NCBI GenBank assembly: GCA_015179045.1 | Contig: WHUZ01000009.1 | Coordinates: forward strand, 682,001-746,000 | Origin: Kalaharituber pfeilii | Taxonomy: Eukaryota > Ascomycota > Pezizomycetes > Pezizales > Pezizaceae | DNA length: 64,000 bases | Direction: 5' to 3' | In this document: positions 50,950 to 63,960 of the stretch, in pieces | How positions within the stretch are numbered: the first letter of the stretch is position 1 | How the letters are laid out: every line of letters begins with the position of its first letter | Position numbers and translations under genes: made by a program | Notes under the pieces: generated by a model | The model's database searches: none | What the model was told of the DNA's origin: nothing | What the model saw: only the letters and a program-made list of their open reading frames with translations

Positions 50950-53900
50950 CTAATCCTGAATCTTCACTCTCATCTCCTCACTCCCTCTTCCCCCTCCCTC
51001 TCTCCCTCGGTATTCTCTATCTGCCTCTGCTTGCCCCCTCTCCCTCACATTAGTCTCCCTCTCCCTCCTCGCCCAATCCTCTCCCAATCTAGCCCCTAGC
51101 GGTTCCTGGCCGCGTATATATCCAGGGCCCCGCACGCGCGCACTGTATGCAGTGATCAGCCTGCCACGATTAACCTGGCCCGGTAAAGACCTTCTTGTCA
51201 CCAGTCTTCTAGCGGGCGGCCTAGTTCCTCTCGCGGGCCCTCTTTGCCCTCTGCCGCCGGTGCCGCCAGTGACACCGCTTCCCCGTGCAGGCCCAGCTTG
51301 TGCACCACGTCCGGCTCTCAAGGCGCCCCTCACCGCAGCGCCCAGCTCCTGAGCGGTAACTAAGATTCTGCTTCTCTGTGTCCCCTGCCCTTTGGGTGGG
51401 AAGCGCGCTACCACCTCTCTCAACCTGTCTACCGGATGCGTTGCGCTCCCGGGCACCTTCATGACGTCCCTCAACACTTCCCCATGCGGCTGCGGTGGCA
51501 TCCTCCACACATCATTCGCAATCCCAGCTTCCATAAGCGGCGGCGGCTCTGTCTCAAAGCCAGGCTCATGCGGATTCTTGAAGATATCTGACAAATCCAA
51601 CCTCCTTCTCTTCCCGTTCGCTGTCGGATGGAGAGCCTCATCCAAATTCGCCTGCCTCACGCCGCGCTTCAGGAACGCAAAATCCTTCTCCGTACTCAGC
51701 GGCAGGCTCAGCTCGCAACCCTGCGTCTGGAATCGCTCTGGGATCCTCGGGACCCGGAACGGCACAGGCGCTGTGAGCGTGGAGATGGCCCGGCGCCGCC
51801 CCTCCTGCTCCTGTGTTAGCGGGTCGTTCAGTGTTGTGTTTGCAGCGCCGTCCTGGCGGGAAACCGTGTTCATGCCGGGCTTGCCCTCACGGCCGTACAC
51901 CATCTCCCTCGGAAACGGGAGCCTTCGTGTTCCTGCTGGCGTGCGTGCATATTCCGAAACTGCCTCGTTCACAGCTCGAATAAGGATGTTCGAAGCGTTG
52001 ATGTCCCCTCTGGGTACAGCGGAATAAGCGTTCATGTCGCCTACAGGCGGGGGTCTAGGTTTCCGTTGCTTTCCAGCTACGGGAAGTAACCGCCGCTGGC
52101 TTACATTTCCAGCACCTTCACCGCCTGTAGCCCGAGAACCTCCAGCACCGCCAGCACCCTCTACGCCATCCCCACTAGCAACTCCAGACTCTCCTTGATC
52201 ACCGTCATTATCGCCATCGCTATTATCATCGTCATCACCACTACCACCATCACGACCATCACCACCCCCAGCTCCACCAGGGTCTGGTCCCTCGTTTCCT
52301 CTAGCAGCACGACGTCTCGCACGCCGTTCATCCTGGTTCCTGCGTGCTACGTGGATTGCCCTGACACGAGCTGTATAAGTGTTGTCCTCTGGATGAACCG
52401 TAATGAATGCGTGCCGTACAGGCCTCCTGGGCCTGGGATTTTCTGGTGTGGGTTCCGGTCTCTGGGGATTCATATATGCTTGATCATGATTCCTGATGGC
52501 CTGCAGAAGCCTGTCCTCCCGCGTCCCATTAATCATATAATCTCCCGGTATCACATCCATATTGTGCGCAAAGAAGTGGTTTTGCACTGCGGCCCGTGCG
52601 CCCAGGAACCGCAAGTTTCGGCCGCATATTGGGCAGTGAATACGCCCGTCCCTAATCCACCCATCCCAGTGGTCCATTTGACCATTACCCTCCCCAATTC
52701 GCGGGTGCCAAAGGAGGTTCCCTATTTCCACAAAGCTTGGGATCCTAGGCCTGTCGCCAGACGGCCCGCCGCCGCGATTGATGTTGCTACGCCTGCGTCC
52801 ACGTTTGGATGAGGCACGTCGTGCACGACTAGGAGTAGCCCTAACGTCATCACCACCATCACTACCGTCATCTTCCCCTCCTCCTTCTTCTTCTTCCCCT
52901 CCTCCCCCTCCCCATTCTCTTCCTATACCGTTAGCACCACTGCCAATGCCACTGCCACTGCCACTACCTGTAACGCTTCCATTTCCATCTCCACCATCGT
53001 CACCAACGCTACCTCCTCTTCCACCACCATCTCCTCTTCCACCGCTTTCTCCTCTTCCACTGCCTCCGTCTCCTACACTGCCTCCGCCTCCTACACTGCC
53101 TCCGCCTCCTACACTGCCTCCGCCTCTTACACTTCCAACCCCACCTCTTACCCCATCTCCATTCCTTCCTCTCCATCTTACACTTCCTCGCCCTCGCCCG
53201 CGCCCGCGCCCTCGGCCTCTCCCTCGAGCACCATCAGCATCACCTGGGTCCGGCCTCTCCATTCCCGCCCTCGTCCACAACCTCTCTCTGGCTGCATCTC
53301 TCTGCCTCACGGCCCAATCCAGAAGCCGCTCCCTTAGCTCCCTTATCGGCCCCATCGCCCTCAATGAATCCCCATTGTCGTACTGCGAAATCGCCTCTAC
53401 GGCTTCCTGCTCGTCAAACCCGGCCAGAGCGTCTTCGAGCGGTGCCAACGCCCGTATCATGTTTTCGGCACGTTGCATCTCCTCTCGCACTATCTGGTGT
53501 GATATTCTCGAGGCTTCCGGCCGGCCTGTAAACTGCACCGGCATTGAGCCTTCTGTTACGATAGATCTGTATTGAATTTGGATAGTGTCCATGGTGTGAT
53601 AGAATAGCCTTGCCCGGGGATCCTGGTTCCGAGTCCGGTCAGGAAGCATTCCGCGCTGTATTATCACAAATGAGTCATCAAGTCCCTCTATTGTATCGAA
53701 GCTCTCATTATCTCGCACTTGATTGAGCTCAGGTGTGAGATTAGGCAAGCCCAATGCTCTCCTGCCTGCACGCTCATGCGGAGGACCATCGCCGGTACCG
53801 TCATCGTCATCATCACTGCTGTCTCCACCTGGGACTCCCGGAGCTCCAGCAGCACCTCCACGCTCTCGCGGACGCCGCTCAGCGGTTAACCCACCTGGAA

Positions 53901-56851
53901 TATCCAGTACTCTCAAGTCGATTGGCTGTCTGTCTCTTGCCATCTGTAGAAGGTGATATTCCGCCCTGGCCTCCAGATTCGCAATCATTCTTTCCCTGAT
54001 CGCCGCCGTTTGTCTAGCTCGAAGCATTCTTCTGTCCTCTACAGCACTCACTAACACTGCAGGGGAAGCTTCCAAATCCACTACCCTGGCTGCGATTGCA
54101 GTCTCCTCTTCCGAAAATTGGTTACTAACCTCTATATTTTCTTCTTCAGTGAGCAGCGGAAGTATACTATCCAATCCGGATCCCCAGCCCCCAGTACGAA
54201 ATTCAGCATCTGCATAGGGATCACCAAGGACACCACTTTCATAGAGCGGACAGATATCAGATTCTTGATGAAGAGCGAAAAGCTATGTAGAAATAAATTC
54301 ATCACAAGTTAATTGTAAATCTTGCCATTGTCAAAAGCATTGATTTGTAAGGAAAGGAGAGGAGTACTCTTTGCCCCATTTGGTTCCCAGAAGTCTGGCA
54401 ACACCAACAAATATCGCTCATGTTCCTCATGTTCGTTGGCGGCGGTCGAGGCCATGAACTGAAATGAAACCCCCAGGCATACTCTGCATTGACACCTCGA
54501 TATGGCAGAGCCTGTTCGGCTGCGCCAACTTGGCCGGGAGGTATACCGCCTTCAATTCGGCGTCTTTCTCGAATATATCGTCGTGAAGAGGCAGCAGCCG
54601 GCTCCCACGTACTCCAAGAGTTCCGACGCTGAATATTGTTAACCTGAGTGTTGTTAACCTGAGTGTTATTAACCTGAGTGCTATTGTGCTGTTGATTGTT
54701 AATCTGCTGCTGATTCTGACTCTGTTGTTGACTATTGTTACGCGGTTGCTGTTGCTGCTGTTGGATATTGTTTGCTTGTTGAATATTGTTCGCTTGTTGA
54801 ATATTGTTCCCTTGTTGATGCTGTTGCTGTTGTTGATCTTGTTCTTCTCTACCAGTATCTTCACTACCACTACGACGACCTCGCTCTTGTTCCCCCAGCC
54901 AATTCTCCGGAGATTGCGTATCGGCGCGGCCGCCGTGGCCACTGTGCCCCGTTTCGGGAGTTGCCATCGGATCCACCCCCGCAAACGCATATACCACCAA
55001 CCGTATTATAAACATCTCTATCCTAGTGGCATCCACTTCGTTCATGATTCCCGGCGGACCACGCTCAAGCCTAAAGGGGATATGGGACGGGAATCTGCCA
55101 CTAGCATCAAAATCCCGTCTCACGGGAGGCCCGGAAGGTCCCTGCTCGCCTTCCCTGGTGCCGTTCCGGCCGTCCGGTGATGCGGGGGACGAGCTCACCG
55201 GAGGCCCGGAACGTCCCTGCTCGCCTTCCCTGGTGCCGTTCCGGCCGTCCGGTGACGCGGGGGGCGAGCTCACTGGAGGCCCGGAACGTCCCTGCTCGCC
55301 CTCCCTGGTGCCGTTCCGGCCGTCCGGTGATGCGGGGGGCGAGCTCACCGGAGGCCTGGAAGGTCCCTGCTCGCCTTCCCTAGTGCCGTTCCGGCCGTCC
55401 GGTGATGCGGGGGGCGAGCTCACCGGAGACCCGGAACGTCCCTGCTCGCCCTCCCTGGTGCCGTTCCGGCCGTCTGGTGATGCGGAGGGCGAGCTTGTAA
55501 AGAGGGGGTTTACGGTCCCCGTTGTGCGAGCTGGCCGCGGCGACAAGATCCCATTTCTGGGTCCAGACTGCCTATTTCTTGAGCCGGCGTTCCCAGCTCC
55601 AGTGTTGTTACGCGGAGGCACCGCCGACATTGCTTTCGCTATTCCCATGTTTCCCATTTCTTCTTCTGCCATTCCAAAGTTTCCCATTTCTTCTTCTGCC
55701 ATTCCGCCCCTCAGTCCCAGAACTGGAGGAGGGCCCCTCCCGCTCAACACCCTCGCATCTCTACTCCCATCGGCCCTCTTTCCACCAGCAGCCCCACTAT
55801 TCCTATTTTCCGGAGGTTTCGAAACATGCAGCATCCTGACAACGGCGATATGGGACTTCAACTGGGGCTCCTTATGGTACCGACTATCGCGCAACGGGTA
55901 CCACAGGATGTCATCATGGGATCTCTCATCCACCACGTACGGAAAATCACGGTGAAGCCGATACCACTCCTCGATTCTGTCACGCACATCGACGTCGTCA
56001 GGGACAAGGCTGTACTTGCCGAGTTTGAGGTGGCGTACACCTACAACATTGTCGTCTGGTACGCGATTCCAAGGGAAGCGGGGATCACTCTGAGCGGGGC
56101 CGGGGTTCTCGCGGAAGTGGCGGCGGAATAACTGTGCGGATTGAAGGATGGTAGGTATTGTTGCATTTTTGGGCGGGAATTTCACTTGTCCATAGCGGAG
56201 GCGGAAGAGATCTGTATAAAGCCACGGGGAAGGAATGCAGTTAGTGCAACTGGAACAATGGTGGGGGGATGGCAAAAAGAATTACTGACCTAAAGATAGT
56301 TTTATTTGAGACCTGCCATCTGGTGCCGTCTCCTGCTCGTCTGGTTGGATGGGATCCATGTCCGAATCCTCATCATCCAGCGATAGAGGCGGGGTCGATG
56401 GCCGCTCAATCATGGACGCATTGTGTAATGCCTGTTCACGATTCCTCCTTTTCGTCCGTTCTGCATTCAAGCGGGCTCTCCTCATCGCCCTTTTATCGAA
56501 TTCCAGCACGTATTCCCGCTGCCCCTCTGGGATTTTGGATGCGAAACAGTCCATTAGAGTCTGATTGACCCAAAGCGCCGCGCGGGCAACCCCAACACCC
56601 GAGGCCATGAACCGCGGAGGCTGGCGGTCACCACGAGGTTGAAACCCAGTCCACCGGACCTGGTTGAGGTCTTCGGAGGTATTTTGGGTTACATAGTTCT
56701 GGTACAGGCCCTCAAAGTATTCTTGGTCCTGACCCCCTTCGTGAAGGGCGGTAATCACTGATTGCAAATAAGTGTCGTCGTCTTCGTTGTCGTGGGTGCC
56801 GTTTTGTACGAACTCCCTGATCCAGTAATACGGGGTCGGATACCCCGACAT
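50950..56851 (-). CDS. Large low-complexity protein, three exons, about 1912 aa
   Basis: Exons 56851-56290, 56211-54368 and 54282-50950 join in frame. Intron 1 (GTCAGT..ACAG) has an ACTAAC branch site, and intron 2 (GTACTC..ATAG) an ATTAAC site. Residues 1-420 look folded (YWIREFVQNG, LRYGQVKFPPKNATIPTI, DDILWYPLRDSRYHKE). About 425-550 are five 25-residue repeats (SPDGRNGTREGEQG core). About 645-711 is a Gln/Asn-rich prion-like stretch. About 1150-1265 is RG- then Gly/Ser-rich. A C2H2-like finger (CPIC..H..H, C-x2-C-x15-H-x3-H) is at about 1348-1373. A further Gly/Asp-rich run and an Arg-rich end follow. RG repeats plus a Q/N tract suggest an RNA-associated condensate protein, but that is inference. 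I recognise no family. Joining into one gene is my model; two genes are possible. Confidence 0.7.
55120..55500 (-). repeat. 75-bp coding minisatellite, five units
   Basis: Units start at about 75-bp steps (55138, 55213, 55288, 55363, 55438), each with GGTGCCGTTCCGGCCGTC. Differences are few and mostly single bases. The unit length keeps the reading frame and encodes 25 residues of the large protein. Confidence 0.95.
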
Positions 56852-58201
56852 CGGTGGGTATGGTTAGGATGCGGACGCACCCGTTTCTGCGTTCTTGCGT
56901 TGATATGACCCTTCTTGCGAGAGGATAAGCTTGCGAGAGGATAAGTAGTGCTCAAGGATGGGAAAGTGATTCCCTTATTCTGTTGTTTACGTTTTCCCTC
57001 ACGATGGAGTGAATATTCTCTGCGACACTGGGGCGAGAAGATCCACCCCCTCCTCAGTCGCCGGAAGGTCTTCACGTATCCGATCAGAACGCTATCACGG
57101 AGGTACTTGCGGATCTTTCTTCCACTTGCTTTCGATTGTGGGAGATGAATCTACTAGGGAACCAAAACGAAAGAGGAGAAAAATGTAAGTTGTATGAAAA
57201 GTACCTGAAGTCAAGGAAGAGCAAAAACTGCTAATCCTCCAGCGGTAGAAGCAAAACGGAGAAGAGGAAGGGGGAAGGGAGAGGAGGGGGTATGATTGTG
57301 GGGGGTCGCCTTATTCAAACAACATTGTTTCCCAAAAATAAAAATAAAATAAAATAAATAAAAAATAAAGCGGGTGATATCCGTACCAGTGAAAATAGCA
57401 TTCATGTACCTCGACAAAGGACTTGGGCGGAGAGAAAACAATGGAATGAACATTGGGTAATCAAAGGAAAATAAGTGAGTCTCCTTTGTTGTTTTGGTTC
57501 TCGCTTTGCGCTCGAATAATAGACTTTTTTGGGAACCTTTCATTTTTTTTTTTTTTTTTTTCCCTGGTGTTGGTTGTGTAGACGGAGGGGGGTCGACTTT
57601 TCCTTTGTCCTTATTGCGGGTTGAGGGACGATATGATGGTGGTGGTGAGCGTGGAAAAGTAGTGTTAGCTTCCTTTGTTTGAATTTGCTATCCGGTTCAG
57701 GACTAGTATGGGTAATCTTCAACATTATCGTGCTGGTTGTGTACTCTACCTATGGTGGAGGTGGGGTAGCATCTCTAAGGGACACCCTGCAACACAAAGA
57801 ACTCCGGCATAGCCCACAGTCAAGAAATCGACCCTTCCTCGACACTCGGTTGGGGAATTGGGAGTTGGATTGAAGGGGAGCAGACGGCACTTGTGGGGGT
57901 GCCATCCTGTTGCCCGAAGCGGGCAATCCAGCTGTGGTGCTTACTCAGCGCAAGCCTTCGGTGGCGATAAGATTGATACGGTGATAAGATAAGATTGGCA
58001 TGACTCCCGACGCCGCGCGGCGCAAGTGAGCTCTCTCTCGCACTCCCCCCACCAAGCTCCGGAATGGATCTCGCCTGATCATCGACCTCGCTTCCACCCC
58101 ACCACCAAACGCACCGATCACCGCAGCAGCTACGGTAGTATTCGACCTTCTTCCTCAGCTTCCCCCCTCCCATCTCTCCGCCACCAGTACCGGTCGCTGC
58201 G
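56852..58201. other. Divergent promoter region between the large gene and IST1
   Basis: The large gene reads left from 56851 and IST1 right from 58202. T-runs at 57543-57560 and pyrimidine-rich stretches are present. No ORF here looks genuine. Confidence 0.5.
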
Positions 58202-59277
58202 ATGCCACCTCCGAACCCCATCACCGTACGTCCACTAGCCTCCACCCTCCCCCATCCCTTCCCCACTAACCCGCCGAGCAGGCCAAACTCCGCATGGCTC
58301 TCAAACTGAGCATCTCCCGCCTGCGCACCACCCACCAGAAACAACTCGCCCTCACCAAGCAATCCCGGCGGACCCTCTCGACCCTCCTTTCGACCGTCCC
58401 CCCTCAGTACCTCGTCACCCCGCCCACCCCCAACCCGCTGAACGCCCCCATGTCCCTCACCTCCGCCCGGATCCGGTGCGAACCCCTCATCGCAACCGAC
58501 ATTTACATCGAGCTTCTCGAGATGCTCGAGCTCTACTGCGAGCTCCTTCTCGCTCGCATCAGCCTCCTCGACAACATCTCCGGTCCCCTGCACAGCTCCT
58601 CAGCCCAGGGGGGCGCCGGTAATAGTGTCGGGAACCAACTAGACCCGGCACTGCACGAGGCGATAAGCACCCTGATCTACGCCGCCCAACGCACCAGCAT
58701 CAAGGAACTCCAGCAAGCCCGCGATCTGCTGGTCCAGAAGCTCGGCAAGGAGTTTGCGCTCGCCGCAGCCGAGAACCGCGACGGAAAAGTCGCCGAGCGG
58801 GTCATCAAGAAGCTCCGCATGGAGCCACCGTCCGAGGAGCTCGTCACGCTCTATCTCAAGGAAATCGCACGCACGTACGGGATCCCCTGGGGCGACGATG
58901 AAGGTGAAGGGACGCCGGGCGCGCCCCCACCACCCCCGGACGATGATGAGCCGACGACGAAGATCCCCGCAGTGGATGTGCTGGCGGAGACGGAGGACCC
59001 AGTGGCGACGGAGCTGGTGAGTAAGGCTGCCAGTCCACCGAAACAGGTGCTACCAAAGAGTCCCATACATGTGGCGCCCGCGAGCCCGACAACGGAGAAT
59101 TTACATCCGGTGATCAAGTTTCCGGATGCGCCGGCGTTGAAGCCGATGCCCAGCGTCTCGCAGCCGAGCGTGTCGCAGCAGCGGACGGGCGGGGGAATGG
59201 CGGGAGTCAAGAAGCCCGCAGTCAGTTTACAAGATGATGACCTACTGCGGAGGTTTGAGGCATTGAAGCGGCGGTGA
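58202..59277 (+). CDS. IST1: IST1-like regulator of Vps4 (ESCRT-III family), 339 aa
   Basis: Exons 58202-58225 and 58282-59277. The small first exon encodes MPPPNPIT, and the intron is GTACGT..GAGCAG with an ACTAAC branch. The second exon continues AKLRMALKLSISRLRTTHQK. Residues 9-190 form the Ist1 (DUF292) helical domain, with ARIRCEPLIATDIYIELLEM and LELYCELLLARISLLDN very close to the family pattern. An insertion (VPPQYLVTPPTPN) lies in the first loop. Residues 200-310 are Pro/Glu-rich and disordered. The last residues, LLRRFEALKRR, fit a MIT-interacting motif (LxxRFxxLKR). Ist1 binds Did2 and Vps4 and tunes multivesicular-body sorting at endosomes. The ORF-only start at 58294 would miss the conserved N-terminus. 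Confidence 0.9.
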
Positions 59278-60600
59278 GGCAGAGAAGAGAGGGAGGAGGG
59301 AAGGGGGGGAAGGGGGAAGGGGAGGAGTATTGGTGTAATAGAGAGAGGATAGGGAGTTACAGGGTTTTGTTTGGCGGAATTTGTCTCTCTGTTCCGGATA
59401 CGCTGGGTTAGTTTTGCGCAACCAGCCTTTGGGGGTTTGTGTTGATTCTTTCGGGGGGTGGGGGGGGTTCCTTTTTTGTGCGTTTACTACGATAGCAAAA
59501 CAATTTTTTTTTTTCCCCCCCATATATACATTCTGTACGCAATGCACATTCGGGGTAACGAGCAGATACAAATATATTCTTTTTTTACGCTTAGAAAGCT
59601 GGAAATGAAAGCCTTTGGTTTCGGGATAAACCCTATACTTTCTATCTGCAAGGACATTGGAGCATCGCTGATGGGGTTGTGGTGGTGGGTGAGTTCGTTG
59701 GTTCTTTGTATCCGTGTGTGTATGCAAAACCTACATAACCAAGTACTCTATCCCTGTAAGAAGTACTTGTATGCAGTCGCAAGATACATAGACGGCCCCA
59801 CATTCACATCAACCACTTCTCTTCTAGATACCGGTACCGGTACCCTACCTGCACCAGCCCTTATGATACCATATCCATTTTTTTTTTTTTTTTTTTTGTT
59901 TTTGTTTTTCCCCAGAGTCTACTGTAGCTCTCTAGCATACCTGCGCGGCGAGGCCGCGATTTGCACGGAGGCAGCTAGCTAGCTAGATTAGCTGGCTGGC
60001 TAGATTAGACTGTAGATATGGATGTGGAATATTTGGTGATTTCCGGAAAAAAACAATGGATAAAAAAAAATGAAAATGAAATGTGTGTGAGACTCTTAGT
60101 GGACCGGCAAAAAAAAAAAAAAAAAACGGGTGAATTGTCACCGAAGGACCACCACCACCACCGCCACCGTTGTACATGACTTGTTTTTTGCGGGGGAGGT
60201 AGGGGCAGGGGGGAAATGTGGAGTCCGGGGTGCGGTGGGTGGGGCATAAAGTAGTCTCATAGCCCGTAGGTGGGGGCAGAGGAGGAAAGACCTGCAGAGC
60301 CCCACATGCTCGCTGGCCTTTTTTTTTTTTTTTTTTTCTCCCTTCGTCTTTCTTCGTTCTGTACTAACTAGATGTAATTTATCTTTACGTTTACTTGTGA
60401 CGGGATATGGTACCCACCCCCCAGGGACCATGAAATAGAAAGAGCGAGGAATGATGAAAGATGGAAAAATAAAATAGAAGGGAATTGTAAAAACGGTGCG
60501 GGGGGGTTTATGCAAGCTTGGCTGTTTGGTGCGGGGCGGGGGAGGGGGAGATTTTATATGTATATATATATAGATAGATAGATACTCGATTGGGCGCGCG
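59278..60600. other. IST1 3' region and spacer
   Basis: G/A-rich 3' UTR, then T-runs at 59503, 59878 and 60318. An AGCTAGCTAGCTAG tract lies at 59972-59986 and TATATATATAGATAGATAGAT at about 60560-60580. No gene and no retroposon tail is found. Confidence 0.5.
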
Positions 60601-60619
60601 GTTATGGAGTGAGGCTGGG

Positions 60620-62690
60620 ATGGACAAGGACCAGTGGGTTGGGCTGTGGTTACATGCTCTGTGAATCATGCGGAGCTTCCAGGAGCTCAGGACGCTGTAT
60701 CCGACTAAATTAGGAGAGGGAGGGAGTGGTGGACGCACCTGAGCGTGCGAAGCAGGTGGTCGTGGTGCCGGAAGGAGGCGGGGGGGGGGGGTATTCGACA
60801 AAGCCTACGTTTCCGAAAGGTGTGTTTTTGCAGATATTGGGGTGGGCGCGCGGGAGGCGGATGAGGCATGGCTAATTGAGGACGCAGACTGGAGAAGCAC
60901 GTTTGCGCATGGAATGTCTGCGGACGGGACATACACGAACGGGACGAGCTTTGGGGCGTGGACCAAGGTTCGTTCGATACTTGGTTGTATGAAGGTGGTT
61001 GAAGACTGACGGGCTTCTCTGTTTTCCTCTCTACGGCGGCCCGCTCCACTCTGAACCTGACAGGTCGACGGCATCGTGTACGAACGACTACATCGTCTGG
61101 AACCAGCACGGCGCCGGCATCCCGATTACATTTCCGCCCAATATCTCATGCGCGCGGTCAATATGCTTGATATTCTGTCTATATCTCATACGTGCGGTCA
61201 ATATTCTCTCACTGAATATACCAAACATACTCAATATATCCAACACAGCAGACTCTCGATACAAGAATCTCATCCGGCGTGCGGGGGGGTATATTCCTAT
61301 ATCAAATATAGAACTAAGTACAGGAAAGGATACAGGAAAGGTGCAGAATATAAAAAAGGGTGTAAAATTAAAAGGTTCAGGAAGTACAGGAAACAGAGAA
61401 GATGTCTACAAACTAAAGAGAATAAGGTCCGCAAAAGTGCTAAGAAGATGATGACATAGGCCAGAGAAATCAGTAACTTTTCTTTGTCTATTTTTTGCAC
61501 TCTGCTCAATTGTTTTTAGGCAACGATATGGGGACTTCTTGTCGATAGGCTTACTCTTATAGGCCTAGTTCAGAAGGTGAGCTACCAACTTGAGAATATT
61601 CCTTATGTCAAAGATATTCTTATTTTGTATGAGGGGCGGGGGGAGGATCAAGTATATTCTTATGTCGGACATGCTAGTTCGAGAGTCTACTGTATCCCAT
61701 GCACCCGGTCATTATGCTTAATATTCATGCACGCGCTCAATATGCCCAATATTCTCTATATCTCATGCGCGCAGTCATTATGCTCGATTCGTTCAATTGG
61801 CCCACTATGCCCAATACCCTTCAGGGTGGTCACTTATCTCAATCTGGCAACACCACGGTATGCCGGAGCTGCCATGTTAGGACATTACTGAATTGAGGCG
61901 AAGCTTACGCTCTCGCAAAAAGGGGGCTACTGTTATTGGGATTCATTATTGGGCGGCTGTGGTGGATCGATGAAAAGGAACCTGTACATATATCGCGATA
62001 GCTAGGAATAAATAAACAAGGGGTGTTGAATATGATATTATGGCGCGGTAGATTGAAATCTGTGCAATGAGCGCGGTAGGCGCGGGTGGGGATTCAGGGG
62101 CGCCGACCATGGTAGGGCTTGCGTTATGAATGCGGAGGATCTGAGTACTGTCGAGGAGGAAAGTGGGCTAGAGGGAAGAAGGAGTAAATCACTGGAATTG
62201 AACGAGGTCTGTGGATCTGACTTTCCTCAACCTTGTCACGATGATTATATTGTGTGCTATGTGTTGTGTGTTGCTACAGAGAAGGCCTCCTCCTCCCTCT
62301 TGATATACCCGCAATTCTCAAGTACCCCCTTCCCCTTTTGGTAGTTTCCCAGTTCGTCAACCCGCCGAACCTTCTAGTACCCTCTCCCCTAGCCTTCCTT
62401 CCAGGTCACGTGCAATGCCAAGGTCCTCTCCAGGTTTGCGACAGTACTTGCATCATCACCGTGAGCGTGAACACGCGGGAGCGGTCGTTGGTGCCGTGGT
62501 ACAAGAGCAGCTCGTGCGCGGTGAGGAGCTCGGTGGCGTGCGATCAGCTGGGCGGTGGCCGGTGGACAGGCTGCGGAGGAAAATGCGTGGAACACGCTTC
62601 GTGCCGTATAATGCGACGGATACGGAGACGGCGATGTTGACTAGGGCGGTGCATGTCATGTATGATGCGTTGAGGTTGGAGGTGGTGTGA
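60620..62690 (+). CDS. Uncertain multi-exon locus
   Basis: Exon-like pieces: around 60669 (MRSFQELRTLYPTKLGEGG); 60835-60966 after a TTTTTGCAG acceptor (IGVGAREADEAWLIEDADWR, STFAHGMSADGTYTNGTSFG); 61065-61150 after CTGACAG (VDGIVYERLHRLEPA or, in another frame, TNDYIVWNQHGAGIP); and 62406-62690 after TTCCAG, ending LTRAVHVMYDALRLEVV. The middle is filled by a minisatellite and an inverted-repeat element (61246-61692). I do not recognise the protein, cannot fix the frames between pieces, and the gene may be broken. Confidence 0.3.
61140..61810. repeat. Decaying minisatellite (CAATATGC..ATATCTCATGCGCGCGGT)
   Basis: Units related to TATCTCATGCGCGCGGTCAA occur at about 61141, 61181, 61685 (diverged), 61720 and 61757, joined by NATATTCT spacers. 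The element at 61246-61692 interrupts the array. Confidence 0.65.
61246..61692. mobile_element. Pogo-like inverted-repeat element, 447 bp
   Basis: CAGCAGACTCTCGA at 61246 is inverted (one mismatch) at TCGAGAGTCTACTG ending 61692. TA follows the right end and CA precedes the left, so a TA duplication may have mutated. CAGTAGACTCTCG-type termini are typical of pogo/Tigger-like elements. No transposase is present. Confidence 0.7.
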
Positions 62691-63274
62691 AGAGTTTTTG
62701 TATGTATGTGTGTTGTTGTTGTAATGATATAATGGTGGTCGGTGGGGGTGCGGAGTGGGGTGCGGGGTGGGGCAGGGCGGGGAATAAATCAAACAGATAA
62801 ACATAACTAATAAAACCTTTCCCCAAATGTGTCACGATCTCAAGTACATGATATCACACTGTATATAAAAGCTATATATATATATTATCATCCCCCCATC
62901 CTTCTGTGAAACTTCCTTAATCTGGGACAAGAAAAGTTTCATTCGCTCTCTTGGGGAGCACTAGTCTAATCTATCTACATGTTCTTTCTTTTCTTTTGTT
63001 TCTTTTTTTTTTTTTTTAGACAGTAGTTATGTATTCCCTTTGGCCTTCCCATGTACATATACATGCGACTCGATCTGTTCCACTATGTTTCCGCTTTGGG
63101 TTTCTTCCACTATGCTACCGTTTTAGGTCTAGGGCAGGCTTTAGGGGGATATGATAAAGTCTAAAAATCCTTACATCCCTGGGTAAATCCCCAGAACGCA
63201 AACCCCACCTCCACCCCCACCTCCCTGCTCTCCCCGCCGCCTCCAACAATCTCTATCCTCCCATCTCAACACAC
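62691..63274. other. No gene recognised
   Basis: AT-rich sequence with a T-run at 63003-63018 and no tail hairpin. Confidence 0.45.
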
Positions 63275-63960
63275 AGTGGGTGCCTTCCGCTAAGGATTTA
63301 TGTGAAATTCAAACCCCTGCTTTGAAATAAAACCGGGGTCCGTATCCCTGTTTTATTGTTTGGTATCATAGAGCGTTCGAAACAATTTTTTGAAAGAGGG
63401 GTAACCCCCCCCTTTCAAAATACTCACTTGAATAAACAATAAACAATAAATTTCAAAAGCAGTTAGTTAGAGTACACTACTGCTGAAGTAGCATAGTCTA
63501 CAATCACTATGCCATATAGAGGATATTTAAATTCACATTTGCATCATTCGCACCTATTCCTGCTTGCATATGTAATATCCAGTAATGCATTCTTATGCTC
63601 TAGCTAGAAATTTTCACTCCGACAGTTCAGCCTCCTCTACTCTTTCACTTTTCAGATACATTAATACCTGGCTGCTACCTAGTGCTTGCCAGCAGAACTT
63701 GACTGCTATTTCTTAAGATCTAGTGCTTTCTTGGTGCTTGGGAGCTCCTGTTGTCTTTTGTGGTGAGATTGACAACTTGTTCACTGGCTCATAATTTCTG
63801 CATTTAAGGTGTAAATGTCTGCATAAACAAAAAGTTTTCTTGATTTATTATTTACTCACGTCCAAGTGCTTAGAGAAACTACCCCCTGCTTGCAGTGGAA
63901 ATGTACCCTGGTAAAATTTTGTTTGAATTTCACATAAATCCTTAGCGGAAGGCACCCACT
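63275..63960. mobile_element. 686-bp element with perfect 40-bp inverted termini
   Basis: The 40 bases from 63275 (AGTGGGTGCCTTCCGCTAAG and on) are exactly inverted at 63921-63960. A second hairpin (TTTGAAAG.. CTTTCAAA around a G/C run) lies at 63390-63420. No ORF is found. The flanks ACACAC and AAAACA give no clear duplication. Perfect termini suggest recent movement or terminal homogenisation. Confidence 0.85.

Noticed and set aside
52778..53575. Long plus-strand frame of 265 codons
   Set aside because: It is the antisense of the RG/Gly-rich part of the large minus-strand gene and is mainly Pro/Ser/Leu from low-complexity DNA.
55026..55955. Plus-strand frame of 309 codons
   Set aside because: It is antisense to the 75-bp coding minisatellite of the large gene. 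The repeat keeps several frames open.
59972..60000. AGCT and GATA short tandem runs as functional sites
   Set aside because: Ordinary microsatellites in a spacer with no other support.
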